This document shows positions 1-5,296 of a DNA stretch of 5,827 nucleotides, in pieces (positions within the stretch are counted from its first letter, which is position 1; each line of letters starts with the position of its first letter). The stretch spans positions 1,694,821 to 1,700,647 of the forward strand of contig CP070766.1 in assembly GCA_020345705.1 (NCBI GenBank). Reading direction: 5' to 3'. A program made the translations under genes and the position numbers. Below the pieces are notes generated by a model, which did no database searches, was not told the DNA's origin, and saw nothing but the letters and a program-made list of their open reading frames with translations. The DNA comes from Candidatus Zixiibacteriota bacterium (GTDB lineage: Bacteria > Zixibacteria > MSB-5A5 > GN15 > PGXB01).

Positions 1-26
1 ACAGTACACTATAGAAATAGACATCC

Positions 27-54
27 AATATATTCAATATTTCACAATTGTCAA
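27..54 (-). promoter_or_regulatory. Candidate sigma-70 promoter facing out of the window to the left
   Basis: On the minus strand a perfect -35 box TTGACA (49-54) is followed after 16 nt by TATATT (27-32), a 5/6 match to the -10 consensus. Transcription would start near position 20 and leave the window. It lies beyond the frr terminator, so the likely role is to start a new transcript for the next gene, which is not visible. The surrounding stretch (1-60) is AT-rich, which supports a promoter but also raises the chance of a spurious match. Confidence 0.5.
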
Positions 55-85
55 TTCTTTTGGCGGGGGAAAGCGGTATTTCGGA

Positions 86-115
86 GGCGGCTTTTCAGAC
101 CCTGAAGGCGCCGCC
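86..115. other. Compound hairpin downstream of the operon terminator
   Basis: Outer arms GGCGGC (86-91) and GCCGCC (110-115) enclose a second perfect stem, TTCAG (94-98) and CTGAA (102-106), with loop ACC and a small asymmetric internal loop. Neither strand has a T-run directly after the stem, so it is not a standard intrinsic terminator. It could be a back-up 3'-end or RNA-stabilising structure, or a palindromic repeat unit; the sequence does not decide. Confidence 0.45.
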
Positions 116-134
116 CCACGGCTTCTGCCCGAAC

Positions 135-167
135 AAAAAAACGCCGGCCGAGGTGTCCCCGGCCGGC
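135..167 (-). terminator. Rho-independent terminator of the rplM-frr operon
   Basis: Read on the minus strand, GCCGGCCG pairs perfectly with CGGCCGGC (8 bp, almost all GC). The stem extends by GGG over CCT (one G-U pair) to a triloop ACA, giving up to 11 bp. It is followed by one G and then seven T residues (complement of 135-141). It begins 25 nt after the frr stop codon, so it very probably ends the whole six-gene transcript and separates it from the gene beyond the left edge. Confidence 0.92.
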
Positions 168-192
168 CGAAATTCAAGGCTGCTTTTGTGGA

Positions 193-750
193 TCAGACTT
201 CCATGATTTCTTCTTCTTTTGTCTCCATCAAATCATCGATCATCTCAGTGTACGTGTCTGTCAGTTCCTGAATCTTATCCAGCCCTTTTTTCTGCTCGTC
301 TTCGGAGATTTCCTTGTCCTTCTCGGCTTTCTTAATAGCATCATTTGCCTCGCGCCGGATATTTCTGATCGCCACTTTACCCTCTTCTGCAACCCTTCGG
401 CAATGCTTGACGAGTTCCTTCCGCCTTTCCTCGGTCAGGGCCGGAATCGCCAGCCGGATGATATTTCCTTCCACCATAGGATTGAGACCCAAATCCGCCT
501 TTTGTATGCCCTTGGCAATTTCGCCGACTATACTCTTATCCCATGCCTGAACGACGAGCAGCCTCGGCTCCGGTGCGGAGACAGAGGCCAGCTGGTTTAA
601 AGGCATGATGGTACCATGATAGTCTACCTTGACGTTATCGAGGAGAGATGCCGAAGCTTTTCCTGTTCTCAGAGAGGCAAACTCCCGCTGGATAGATTGA
701 TGGCTTTTCTTCATCCTTTCGCCGGTCTCAGAAATTATTTTGTCAACCAT
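193..750 (-). CDS. frr: Ribosome recycling factor
   Basis: Ribosome recycling factor works in the cytoplasm with EF-G to split the post-termination 70S complex and release mRNA and tRNA. The 185 residues equal the usual bacterial length. Visible signatures are the SLRTGKAS motif (residues 26-33), the domain II stretch with VDYHGTIMPLNQLASVSAPEPR (written here only as a landmark for about residues 42-63), and NIRRE around Arg132, the position of the essential arginine of the E. coli protein. The C-terminal third is a charged helix that forms part of the three-helix bundle. The start is supported by an AGGAG Shine-Dalgarno (758-762) seven nt upstream. It is the last gene of the operon, 30 nt after pyrH and just before a strong terminator. 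The pyrH-frr pairing is widespread in bacteria. Nothing looks truncated or unusual. Confidence 0.98.
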   Translation of the reverse strand: MVDKIISETGERMKKSHQSIQREFASLRTGKASASLLDNVKVDYHGTIMPLNQLASVSAPEPRLLVVQAWDKSIVGEIAKGIQKADLGLNPMVEGNIIRLAIPALTEERRKELVKHCRRVAEEGKVAIRNIRREANDAIKKAEKDKEISEDEQKKGLDKIQELTDTYTEMIDDLMETKEEEIMEV

Positions 751-780
751 TGGATTTCTCCTGTCACGTTATCTGAAGCA

Positions 781-1518
781 TTATTGTTTGTCGCTGCGCG
801 AGATCAATGTTCCCACCCGCTCACCCATGACAGCCTTTTTGAGATTGTCGGATTTATACATGTCAAACACAATAATAGGGATATCGCTGTCCCGGCATAA
901 CGTAATCGCCGTCAGATCCATGAATTTCAGGTCCCTCTGCACAACATCCATATAGCTCAGGTAGGGGTAAAACTCGGCATTAGGGTTCTCTAAGGGATCG
1001 TCCGAATAGACCCCGTCGACCTTGGTCGCCTTTAAAACAACATCGGCATCAACTTCCGAAGCCCTTAGCGCCGCCGCTGTATCGGTGCTAAAGTAGGGAT
1101 TGCCTGTCCCGGCGGCGAGGATGACGACGCGCCCTTTTTCAAGATGGCGCACCGCCCGGCGACGGATATACGGCTCGACGAAAGAATCAATCCTTACCGC
1201 CGACATAACCCTGGTGTGAACGCCCAGATTCTCAAGATGATCCTGGAGAGCCAGAGAGTTGATCACAGTCGCCAGCATACCCATAGCGTCGGCCCGGACG
1301 CGATCCATCCCGATCTCCGGGGCGCTCAGCCCGCGAAAGATATTCCCGCCTCCGATGACAATGGCGATTTCAAGCCCGAGATCGGAGACCTCCTTGATCT
1401 GACGGCAAACGGAGTCAATGGAGTCGGAGTCGATTCCAAAGGAGACTGACCCGGCAAGCACTTCACCGGAGAGTTTAAGAAGAATCCGGCGATATCTCGG
1501 TTGCGGGTCGGAATCCAT
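781..1518 (-). CDS. pyrH: Uridylate kinase (UMP kinase)
   Basis: Bacterial UMP kinase phosphorylates UMP to UDP with ATP, the first committed nucleotide kinase step toward UTP and CTP. It belongs to the amino-acid kinase fold, is normally a hexamer, and is commonly activated by GTP and inhibited by UTP. The 245 residues show the family landmarks in order: KLSGE (15-19) at the phosphate-binding N-terminus, GGGNIFRG (56-63), DAMGMLATVIN (77-87) around the UMP pocket, GTGNPYFSTDTAA (137-149), and KATKVDGVYSDDP (163-175) in the ATP-binding half. The gene begins only 2 nt after the tsf stop codon. Its Shine-Dalgarno-like GGGTGAT (complement of 1524-1530) lies mainly inside the end of tsf, so translation is probably coupled to tsf. 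Ser144 and Tyr142 replace residues that are often Thr and Phe in this motif, a conservative change. Confidence 0.98.
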   Translation of the reverse strand: MDSDPQPRYRRILLKLSGEVLAGSVSFGIDSDSIDSVCRQIKEVSDLGLEIAIVIGGGNIFRGLSAPEIGMDRVRADAMGMLATVINSLALQDHLENLGVHTRVMSAVRIDSFVEPYIRRRAVRHLEKGRVVILAAGTGNPYFSTDTAAALRASEVDADVVLKATKVDGVYSDDPLENPNAEFYPYLSYMDVVQRDLKFMDLTAITLCRDSDIPIIVFDMYKSDNLKKAVMGERVGTLISRSDKQ

Positions 1519-1520
1519 AT

Positions 1521-2114
1521 TTAATCACCCAGCTGATAGCGAACGAATCGCTTAATTGAGATATTCTCTCCAAGCTTGGCGATGGCGTCGTTGACAACGT
1601 CTTTAATCACCTTGTCGCCGTCCTTGACGAACGGCTGTTCCGTCAAGCAGACTTCGGAGTAAAACTTCTCCAGCTTACCTGACACAATCTTATCCAGGAT
1701 CTTCTCCGGCTTGCCCTCATTAAGAGCCTGCTGCCTGTAGATTTCCTTTTCCCTGTCTACGGCTTCCTGATTTACTTCTTCCCGAGTAACGGCAATTGGA
1801 TTGGAAGCCGCCACCTGCATGGCAATATCCTTGGCGAATGCCTTGAAATCGTCGGTTCTGGCGACAAAATCCGTTTCGCAATTTATTTCAACCAGGACAC
1901 CCAGCTTGCTGCCGGCGTGAATATAGGATGCGATGATGCCTTCCTTTGTCGAACGCCCGGCTTTGCTGGCCGCCTTGGCGATGCCTTTTTCCCGAAGAAA
2001 ATTAACTGCTTTTTCAAAGTTGCCGCCGGTCTCGGTCAGGGCCTTCTTGCAGTCCATCATCCCGGCGCCGGTTTTATCACGAAGCTCTTTTACCATCTGA
2101 GCCGTTATGTCCAT
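1521..2114 (-). CDS. tsf: Elongation factor Ts, short form
   Basis: EF-Ts is the guanine-nucleotide exchange factor that regenerates EF-Tu-GTP in the cytoplasm. The N-terminal UBA-like module (about residues 1-45, with VKELRDKTGAGMMDCKKAL) binds EF-Tu. It is followed by the core with the signature ETDFVAR (80-86), whose TDFVA segment contacts the EF-Tu nucleotide-binding domain and displaces Mg2+. At 197 residues it is much shorter than the 283-residue E. coli protein and matches the short form known from Thermus, which has a single core subdomain and usually acts as a dimer. The start is supported by GAGAGG (complement of 2124-2129) nine nt upstream. It follows rpsB by 15 nt, the near-universal rpsB-tsf pair, and is almost contiguous with pyrH. 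Confidence 0.98.
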   Translation of the reverse strand: MDITAQMVKELRDKTGAGMMDCKKALTETGGNFEKAVNFLREKGIAKAASKAGRSTKEGIIASYIHAGSKLGVLVEINCETDFVARTDDFKAFAKDIAMQVAASNPIAVTREEVNQEAVDREKEIYRQQALNEGKPEKILDKIVSGKLEKFYSEVCLTEQPFVKDGDKVIKDVVNDAIAKLGENISIKRFVRYQLGD

Positions 2115-2129
2115 AAGGCCAAACCTCTC

Positions 2130-2903
2130 TTAAATTTGTTCCTTATCAGTATCAGAAACGTAGGCTGATAGCTTCTCCGATGTCTCCGCTTCCACGGTTT
2201 CCATTATTTCTTTCTCGGATACCGATTGCTGAGATTCGACAACAGCATCAACGATAGTCCTGGTGATTATTCTGATGGACTTGATGGCGTCGTCGTTGGC
2301 CGCAATGGGGAAATCAATCGGGTCCGGATCGGCATTGGTATCAATGACGGCGATAATGGGTATTCCCAGATTAGCCGCTTCAGCCACGGCGATCTTCTCT
2401 TTCTTGGCATCCACAACGAAGAGCAAACCCGGCAGGTAATTCATATTTTTGATACCGCCAAGAACCTTTTCCAGTTTCTGCACGGTGCGGTCAAAATCAG
2501 CCCGTTCTTTTTTGGTGAACTTGTCCAGCTCCCCTTCTTCTTTCTTCCGCTCCAGGTCTTTCAGCTTCTTGATGGATGACTTGATGGTGCTGAAATTGGT
2601 GAGCATGCCACCCAGCCATCGCTCGGTGACAAAAAACTGACCGCAGCGCTGGGCTTCGTTCCTGATAACTTCCTTGGCCTGCTTCTTGGTGCCGACAAAG
2701 AGCACCGACTGGCCGCGGGCAATAATCTCTTTGGCCTTCAGGCAGGCCCGTTCGATGGCCTGAAGCGTTTTATTCAGGTCAATGATGTAGATGCCGTTGC
2801 GTTCGGTAAAAATGAACGGCTTCATTTTGGGGTTCCATCTTCTGGTCTGGTGACCGAAATGCACCCCGGCTTCCAATAGTTCTTTGATTTCCGGTTTAAC
2901 CAT
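2130..2903 (-). CDS. rpsB: 30S ribosomal protein S2
   Basis: S2 sits between the head and body on the back of the 30S subunit, joins late in assembly, and is needed for S1 to bind. The 257-residue protein shows the family pattern throughout: LLEAGVHFGHQTRRWNPKM (9-27), NGIYIIDLNKT (35-45), FVGTKKQA (68-75), ERWLGGMLTNF (93-103), then PGLLFVVDAKKE and IPIIAVIDTNADPDPIDFPIAANDDA in the C-terminal half. It is slightly longer than E. coli S2 (241 aa) because of an acidic, probably disordered tail of some 30 residues. The start is backed by AAAGG (complement of 2911-2915) seven nt upstream. The gene follows an unusually long 116-nt gap after rpsI that is full of hairpins, suggesting that rpsB-tsf has its own layer of control. 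In E. coli, S2 represses rpsB-tsf through the leader RNA. Confidence 0.98.
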   Translation of the reverse strand: MVKPEIKELLEAGVHFGHQTRRWNPKMKPFIFTERNGIYIIDLNKTLQAIERACLKAKEIIARGQSVLFVGTKKQAKEVIRNEAQRCGQFFVTERWLGGMLTNFSTIKSSIKKLKDLERKKEEGELDKFTKKERADFDRTVQKLEKVLGGIKNMNYLPGLLFVVDAKKEKIAVAEAANLGIPIIAVIDTNADPDPIDFPIAANDDAIKSIRIITRTIVDAVVESQQSVSEKEIMETVEAETSEKLSAYVSDTDKEQI

Positions 2904-3019
2904 TCAAATGCCTTTCTTGGACTGGTTGTACTTCCACCCCGCCGCCCGAGCCGGGCCATGAACAGGACCGCCGACTCCAAAACGGAGTGTGCTTATTTTC
3001 GGCCTGAGCCGAATTGCCG
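2904..3019 (-). promoter_or_regulatory. Structured rpsI-rpsB intergenic region, possible rpsB leader
   Basis: Three hairpins follow each other in this 116-nt gap. In transcript order they are: TTCGGC with GCCGAA around TCAG (2998-3013), six nt after the rpsI stop; ACTCC with GGAGT around a GTTTT loop (2974-2988); and GCCCG with CGGGC around GCT (2944-2956), ending about 40 nt before the rpsB start. None is followed by a T-run, so they are not intrinsic terminators. I found no convincing -35/-10 pair here. Autoregulation of rpsB-tsf by S2 through its leader is known in E. coli. A similar role here is inference from position and structure; RNA processing between the L13/S9 and S2/EF-Ts halves is the main alternative. 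Confidence 0.45.
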
Positions 3020-3412
3020 TTATCTCTTAGAATACTGATAGCGCTTGCGAGCCTTTGGCTGACCGTACTTCTTCCGTTCAACAACTCTCGGATCCCTCGT
3101 CAAGTAGCCCCGCCTGCGTAAAACTGGTCTCAGATCAGGGTCAAGAGCGGCCAGAGCCCTGGAAATAGCCAGGCGAATCGCCCCGGCCTGTCCGGACAGC
3201 CCGCCGCCCGTCACCCGGCACGTAATGTCCAGCTTGCCGAGCGTGTCGGTCTCTGTCATGGGCTGGTTGATGATGTCAACCAGGACGTCTCGCTTTAAGT
3301 ACTCTTTGGGAGATTTGTCGTTAATTGTAAGAATACCGCCGCCAACTTTCATCACGATTCTGGCGACGGATACTTTCCTTCTTCCAGTAGTGGAGAAAAC
3401 TGCTTCGCTCAT
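3020..3412 (-). CDS. rpsI: 30S ribosomal protein S9
   Basis: S9 is a 30S head protein whose C-terminal tail reaches the P-site tRNA. The 130 residues have the expected features: TGRRK near the start (9-13), the glycine-rich segment GGGLSGQAGAIRLAISRAL (69-87), the RRRGYLTRDPRVVERKK basic stretch, and the tail ending in KRYQYSKR. The terminal SKR is the conserved end that contacts the anticodon stem-loop, so the protein is complete at its functional tip. The first codon is 12 nt after the rplM stop, and only a weak purine run (AGAGAAAG) precedes it, so translation is probably coupled to rplM. The rplM-rpsI pair is one of the most conserved ribosomal protein pairs. After the stop codon the transcript enters the hairpin-rich gap before rpsB. 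Confidence 0.98.
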   Translation of the reverse strand: MSEAVFSTTGRRKVSVARIVMKVGGGILTINDKSPKEYLKRDVLVDIINQPMTETDTLGKLDITCRVTGGGLSGQAGAIRLAISRALAALDPDLRPVLRRRGYLTRDPRVVERKKYGQPKARKRYQYSKR

Positions 3413-3424
3413 TTACTTTCTCTA

Positions 3425-3868
3425 TCAAGATTCAACAATATTCAATGGTTCAGGCTTCTGCGCCTCGTGGGGATGCTTATCATCCGCATAAACGTGCAAT
3501 TTCTTAATCATCTTTCGACCCAGCCTGCTCTTGGGAAGCATCCCTTTGACTGCCTGGACAAACACTCGGGGGGCGTCGGTCTTCATCATCTTTTTAAAAC
3601 TGGTCGACCTCAGGCCGCCCGGGTAACCGGTGTACCGATAATATTTCTTGTCTTCTTCCTTGTTACCGCTGACAGTCAGATGCGACGCATTGATGGCTAT
3701 GATATAATCGCCCGTGTCCATATGAGGTGTAAAAATCGGCTTGTTCTTACCCCGGAGAATATTCGCTACTTCTACCGCCGCCCGCCCGAGAGTCAGACCC
3801 TCGAGGTCGATCAGATGCCATTTCTTCTGCTTCTGTACCTCGTCAACCTTTGGAATATATGTTTTCAT
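3425..3868 (-). CDS. rplM: 50S ribosomal protein L13
   Basis: L13 is an early assembly protein of the 50S subunit that binds 23S rRNA. Family landmarks are KTYIPK at the N-terminus, WHLIDLEGLTLGRAA, the segment FTPHMDTGDYIIAINA, the YYRYTGYPGG motif, AVKGMLPKSRLGRKMIKKLHVYA, and a final HPHEAQKPEPLNI. Two ATG codons are in tandem (3869-3871 and 3866-3868). I chose the second, giving 147 aa, because the GAGGGG Shine-Dalgarno (complement of 3873-3878) is one nt from the first ATG but four from the second, and family members typically begin MKT. The first ATG would add one Met. It is the promoter-proximal gene of the operon, with an untranslated leader of about 50 nt. In E. coli, L13 represses its own rplM-rpsI message; no specific operator was identified here. 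Confidence 0.97.
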   Translation of the reverse strand: MKTYIPKVDEVQKQKKWHLIDLEGLTLGRAAVEVANILRGKNKPIFTPHMDTGDYIIAINASHLTVSGNKEEDKKYYRYTGYPGGLRSTSFKKMMKTDAPRVFVQAVKGMLPKSRLGRKMIKKLHVYADDKHPHEAQKPEPLNIVES

Positions 3869-3872
3869 CATT

Positions 3873-3878
3873 CCCCTC
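3873..3878 (-). promoter_or_regulatory. Shine-Dalgarno of rplM, decides between tandem ATGs
   Basis: The minus-strand sequence GAGGGG ends one nt before the first ATG and four nt before the second. Counting from the core GAGG, the spacings are three and six nt. The second is within the normal range and the first is tight, so the downstream ATG (3866-3868) is the preferred start. A short potential hairpin (CGGA, loop ATTT, TCCG) sits just upstream of the site and could modestly affect access. Confidence 0.6.
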
Positions 3879-3922
3879 GGAAAATTCCGGTTTAGTCAAA
3901 TTCATATCTCAAAGAGCCCTAC

Positions 3923-3950
3923 ATTATATCAAAAAATCTTTGGCTGTCAA
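3923..3950 (-). promoter_or_regulatory. Main sigma-70 promoter of the rplM-rpsI-rpsB-tsf-pyrH-frr operon
   Basis: On the minus strand a perfect TTGACA (3945-3950) is separated by 16 nt from a perfect TATAAT (3923-3928). The predicted start of transcription is near 3917, leaving an untranslated leader of about 50 nt before the rplM start. A double consensus match upstream of a ribosomal protein operon fits strong growth-linked expression. The bases after the -10 box are a G-rich run. No operator or attenuator is apparent between promoter and gene. Confidence 0.93.
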
Positions 3951-3986
3951 GTAATTTCGGCCAAACTGTCTTTTCACGCTTCTTTT

Positions 3987-4009
3987 TCGGGATATTTCCC
4001 GACCTTTTT
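3987..4009 (+). other. Terminator-like hairpin between the SprT-like gene and rplM promoter
   Basis: TCGGGA (3987-3992) and TCCCGA (3997-4002) form a perfect 6-bp stem with loop TATT, followed on the plus strand by CC and five T residues. That is the layout of a plus-strand intrinsic terminator, although no plus-strand gene precedes it. On the minus strand, the direction of both flanking genes, the stem is followed by an A-run instead and should not terminate. It may block antisense transcription or may be fortuitous. Confidence 0.35.
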
Positions 4010-4079
4010 AGCCGCCCTGTCAATTAATTGTAAGCCTTACGCTTAAGAATCATTATTGCAGGAAATGGTTCCCGAAATT

Positions 4080-4673
4080 TCAGCGTTTTTTGGATGATTT
4101 CAGAAGCTTTAATTTGAAACGGGGATCAAAACTCTTGCCCTTTGTGCAAACGCCGCAGGAGGCCATGCGGAGCCGCTTTCGCCGGGGGTATTCCCTGCCG
4201 CAACCAAGGCAGACATAAAGATACTTGCAGTTGCCCTGAAGGGCCGGATGGGTTCTGGCTCTGACCGAAGCACCGATCTTCCCGGCGATGGCCTTGAAAC
4301 GCCGGTCATGGTTGCGATTTATAATATGAATCATCTCGTGCTTGAGGGTATCCTCAAGCTCATCGGGAAATATCTCATGATATTTCCGCCCGATTTTGAT
4401 TTCATTCGTATTGGGGCTGAAAGAGCCGGCAATGAGCATCCGGGTTGAATATGAAATTTCGGTCGGGGGCAGTTTGCCCTGAAAATATCGCGCATTAAGA
4501 CTGTCAAACATGACGTAAAGCCGGGGCAAATCCGGCAGTGGGGGGCGGGTTTCGGGCAGTGTTTCGATTTCCGGGAGGCGAGTTGAGACTTCCATTACAG
4601 CCGGCATGGCCGGATGGAAAAGGTCAAAATTGGTTTCGGCGAGGGCCTTCATTTGTTTCTTCGACGGCTTCAT
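4080..4673 (-). CDS. SprT-like zinc metalloprotease with C-terminal zinc ribbon
   Basis: A SprT-family zinc-dependent metallopeptidase candidate of 197 residues. Residues 50-110 match the family's N-terminal half (LYVMFDSLNARYFQGKLP, then a strand, GSF, and KIGRKYHEIFPDEL). The gluzincin-type helix carries HEMIH (112-116), with His122 (NHDRRFK) as the probable third zinc ligand and Glu113 as catalytic base. Two cysteine pairs, C155/C158 and C173/C176, form a zinc ribbon like that at the end of many SprT-like proteins. The first 45 residues are a less conserved proline- and charge-rich extension without a signal peptide, so a cytoplasmic protein is expected. Eukaryotic SPRTN relatives cleave DNA-protein crosslinks, but the bacterial substrate is not known from this sequence. 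The close HExxH-His spacing also resembles YgjP/DUF45 peptidases, the main alternative. No strong Shine-Dalgarno precedes the start; Met8 is a possible alternative start. Confidence 0.88.
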   Translation of the reverse strand: MKPSKKQMKALAETNFDLFHPAMPAVMEVSTRLPEIETLPETRPPLPDLPRLYVMFDSLNARYFQGKLPPTEISYSTRMLIAGSFSPNTNEIKIGRKYHEIFPDELEDTLKHEMIHIINRNHDRRFKAIAGKIGASVRARTHPALQGNCKYLYVCLGCGREYPRRKRLRMASCGVCTKGKSFDPRFKLKLLKSSKKR

Positions 4674-4718
4674 GATGGCCGCAAAGATATAAAAACCCGG
4701 GCCTCAAGAAAAGAAGAA

Positions 4719-4724
4719 ATTATA
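4719..4724 (-). promoter_or_regulatory. Possible -10 box of the SprT-like gene
   Basis: A perfect TATAAT on the minus strand lies about 46 nt upstream of the SprT-like start codon in an AT-rich stretch. No recognisable -35 hexamer occurs at 16-18 nt spacing (the best candidates are GC-rich), so the call rests on the -10 box and its position only. Confidence 0.3.
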
Positions 4725-4754
4725 TTGAAAATATGCCCCTAGTCGCCGGCATGT

Positions 4755-4805
4755 GTAGGGGCGAACCATGTCGAAGATCCTGAGTGTAACGAAGGGTGTT
4801 CGCTC
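4755..4805 (+). repeat. GTAG-headed imperfect inverted repeat, REP-like
   Basis: GTAG (4755-4758) is followed by GGGCGAAC (4759-4766), which can pair with GTTCGCTC (4798-4805) across a 31-nt interior, giving seven Watson-Crick pairs and one G-U. The arms differ from those of the repeats flanking the transposase, so this would be a different repeat family. The interior is unusually long for a REP hairpin and may be a later insertion or may mean that the pairing is incidental. Confidence 0.35.
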
Positions 4806-4839
4806 GGTGACAATTCATGTCACCGGGGAAAATTCCCCG
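4806..4839. repeat. Two back-to-back hairpins
   Basis: GGTGAC (4806-4811) and GTCACC (4819-4824) form a perfect 6-bp stem with a 7-nt loop. Sharing its last base, CGGGGAA (4824-4830) and TTCCCCG (4833-4839) form a second 7-bp inverted repeat around AA. No T-run follows on either strand. They abut the GTAG-headed element to the left, so 4755-4839 is a continuous run of palindromic DNA with no gene. Function unknown. Confidence 0.4.
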
Positions 4840-5088
4840 TATCATGATGGCTCTCAGGCGGATACGGCGAAATGGGTTCGTTTCCTATATTTTTAATTCC
4901 GCGCTGTACCGATCCGGTAGCGATTTTGCGCAGAGGGGATTTGGGCGGGCGGTTACGGTGGCGAAGAATGGCCGGTCGGCTTTGATATGTTTTCGCAGGT
5001 AACGCATAATTGAGGTTCTGTAATGCTCCTTCATTAACCGCCGCCTTACCCGAAACAACGTCGGTCTTGTATCGATTTTGCGTGCGCG
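4840..5088. other. Intergenic stretch without recognisable gene
   Basis: No convincing coding sequence, RNA gene or long repeat is visible here. The only open frame (plus strand, 4817-5002, 61 codons) lacks a ribosome binding site and resembles no family I recognise. Base composition is mixed, with GC-rich patches. The stretch may be decayed repeat or mobile DNA, but the sequence alone does not show it. Confidence 0.4.
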
Positions 5089-5092
5089 GGGT

Positions 5093-5107
5093 CAGGACCC
5101 TTTCCTG
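5093..5107. repeat. CAGGA/TCCTG hairpin upstream of the transposase unit
   Basis: CAGGA (5093-5097) and TCCTG (5103-5107) form a perfect 5-bp stem around CCCTT. Overlapping it, GGGTC (5089-5093) and GACCC (5096-5100) form an alternative inverted repeat with a 2-nt centre. GGTCAGGAC-type palindromes are frequent intergenic repeats in genomes rich in Y1 transposases, which is the reason for listing it. On sequence alone it could be chance. Confidence 0.25.
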
Positions 5108-5121
5108 CCTCCATTTTTATC

Positions 5122-5150
5122 TTGCCAATTTATAGATTGCTCTGTATATA
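5122..5150 (+). promoter_or_regulatory. Weak candidate promoter for the RAYT gene
   Basis: TTGCCA (5122-5127, 5/6 match) is followed after 17 nt by TATATA (5145-5150, 4/6 match) on the plus strand. A transcript from here would read through the left REP hairpin before reaching the transposase start at 5297. The match is moderate and the local AT richness makes it uncertain. Confidence 0.25.
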
Positions 5151-5233
5151 TTAGGCAGGGTATAAATCGTCCATCTCCGGGTCACCGCATCTCGCACCAT
5201 CACCCCGCGACCTGGTGGGCATAGGAAGAACAA

Positions 5234-5260
5234 GTAGGTCGAAACCCCTGCGGTTTCGAC
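5234..5260 (+). repeat. Left REP element with GTAG head
   Basis: GTAG (5234-5237) is followed directly by a perfect 9-bp hairpin: arm GTCGAAACC (5238-5246), loop CCTGC, arm GGTTTCGAC (5252-5260). The whole 27 nt recurs exactly, reverse-complemented, at 5801-5827. A GTAG tetranucleotide at the foot of a hairpin is the established REP architecture recognised by TnpA-REP in E. coli. It lies 36 nt before the transposase start. Confidence 0.88.
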
Positions 5261-5296
5261 ACATCCGAGATAGCAATAACGCTTGAGAATCAAAAC

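Noticed and set aside
2998..3013. Hairpin after the rpsI stop as an intrinsic terminator
   Set aside because: The stem is followed by AATAAGC on the transcribed strand, with no T-run, so transcription should continue into rpsB.
2896..3084. Minus-strand 62-codon open frame spanning the end of rpsI, the gap and the start of rpsB
   Set aside because: Overlaps two certain genes in another frame and has no independent support.
3467..3895. Plus-strand 142-codon open frame antisense to rplM
   Set aside because: Mirror of the conserved L13 coding sequence; no family resemblance.
4018..4023. Perfect TTGACA on the minus strand upstream of the rplM promoter
   Set aside because: No -10-like hexamer lies 15-19 nt downstream (the region reads GGGAAA and similar), so it is not called a promoter.
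4817..5002. Plus-strand 61-codon open frame between the SprT-like gene and the RAYT unit
   Set aside because: No ribosome binding site, no recognisable family, and it begins inside the back-to-back hairpins; treated as non-coding.
4921..5082. Exact 10-nt direct repeat CGATTTTGCG at 4921-4930 and 5073-5082
   Set aside because: Repeats of ten bases are expected by chance several times in a window of this size; flanks do not extend the match.
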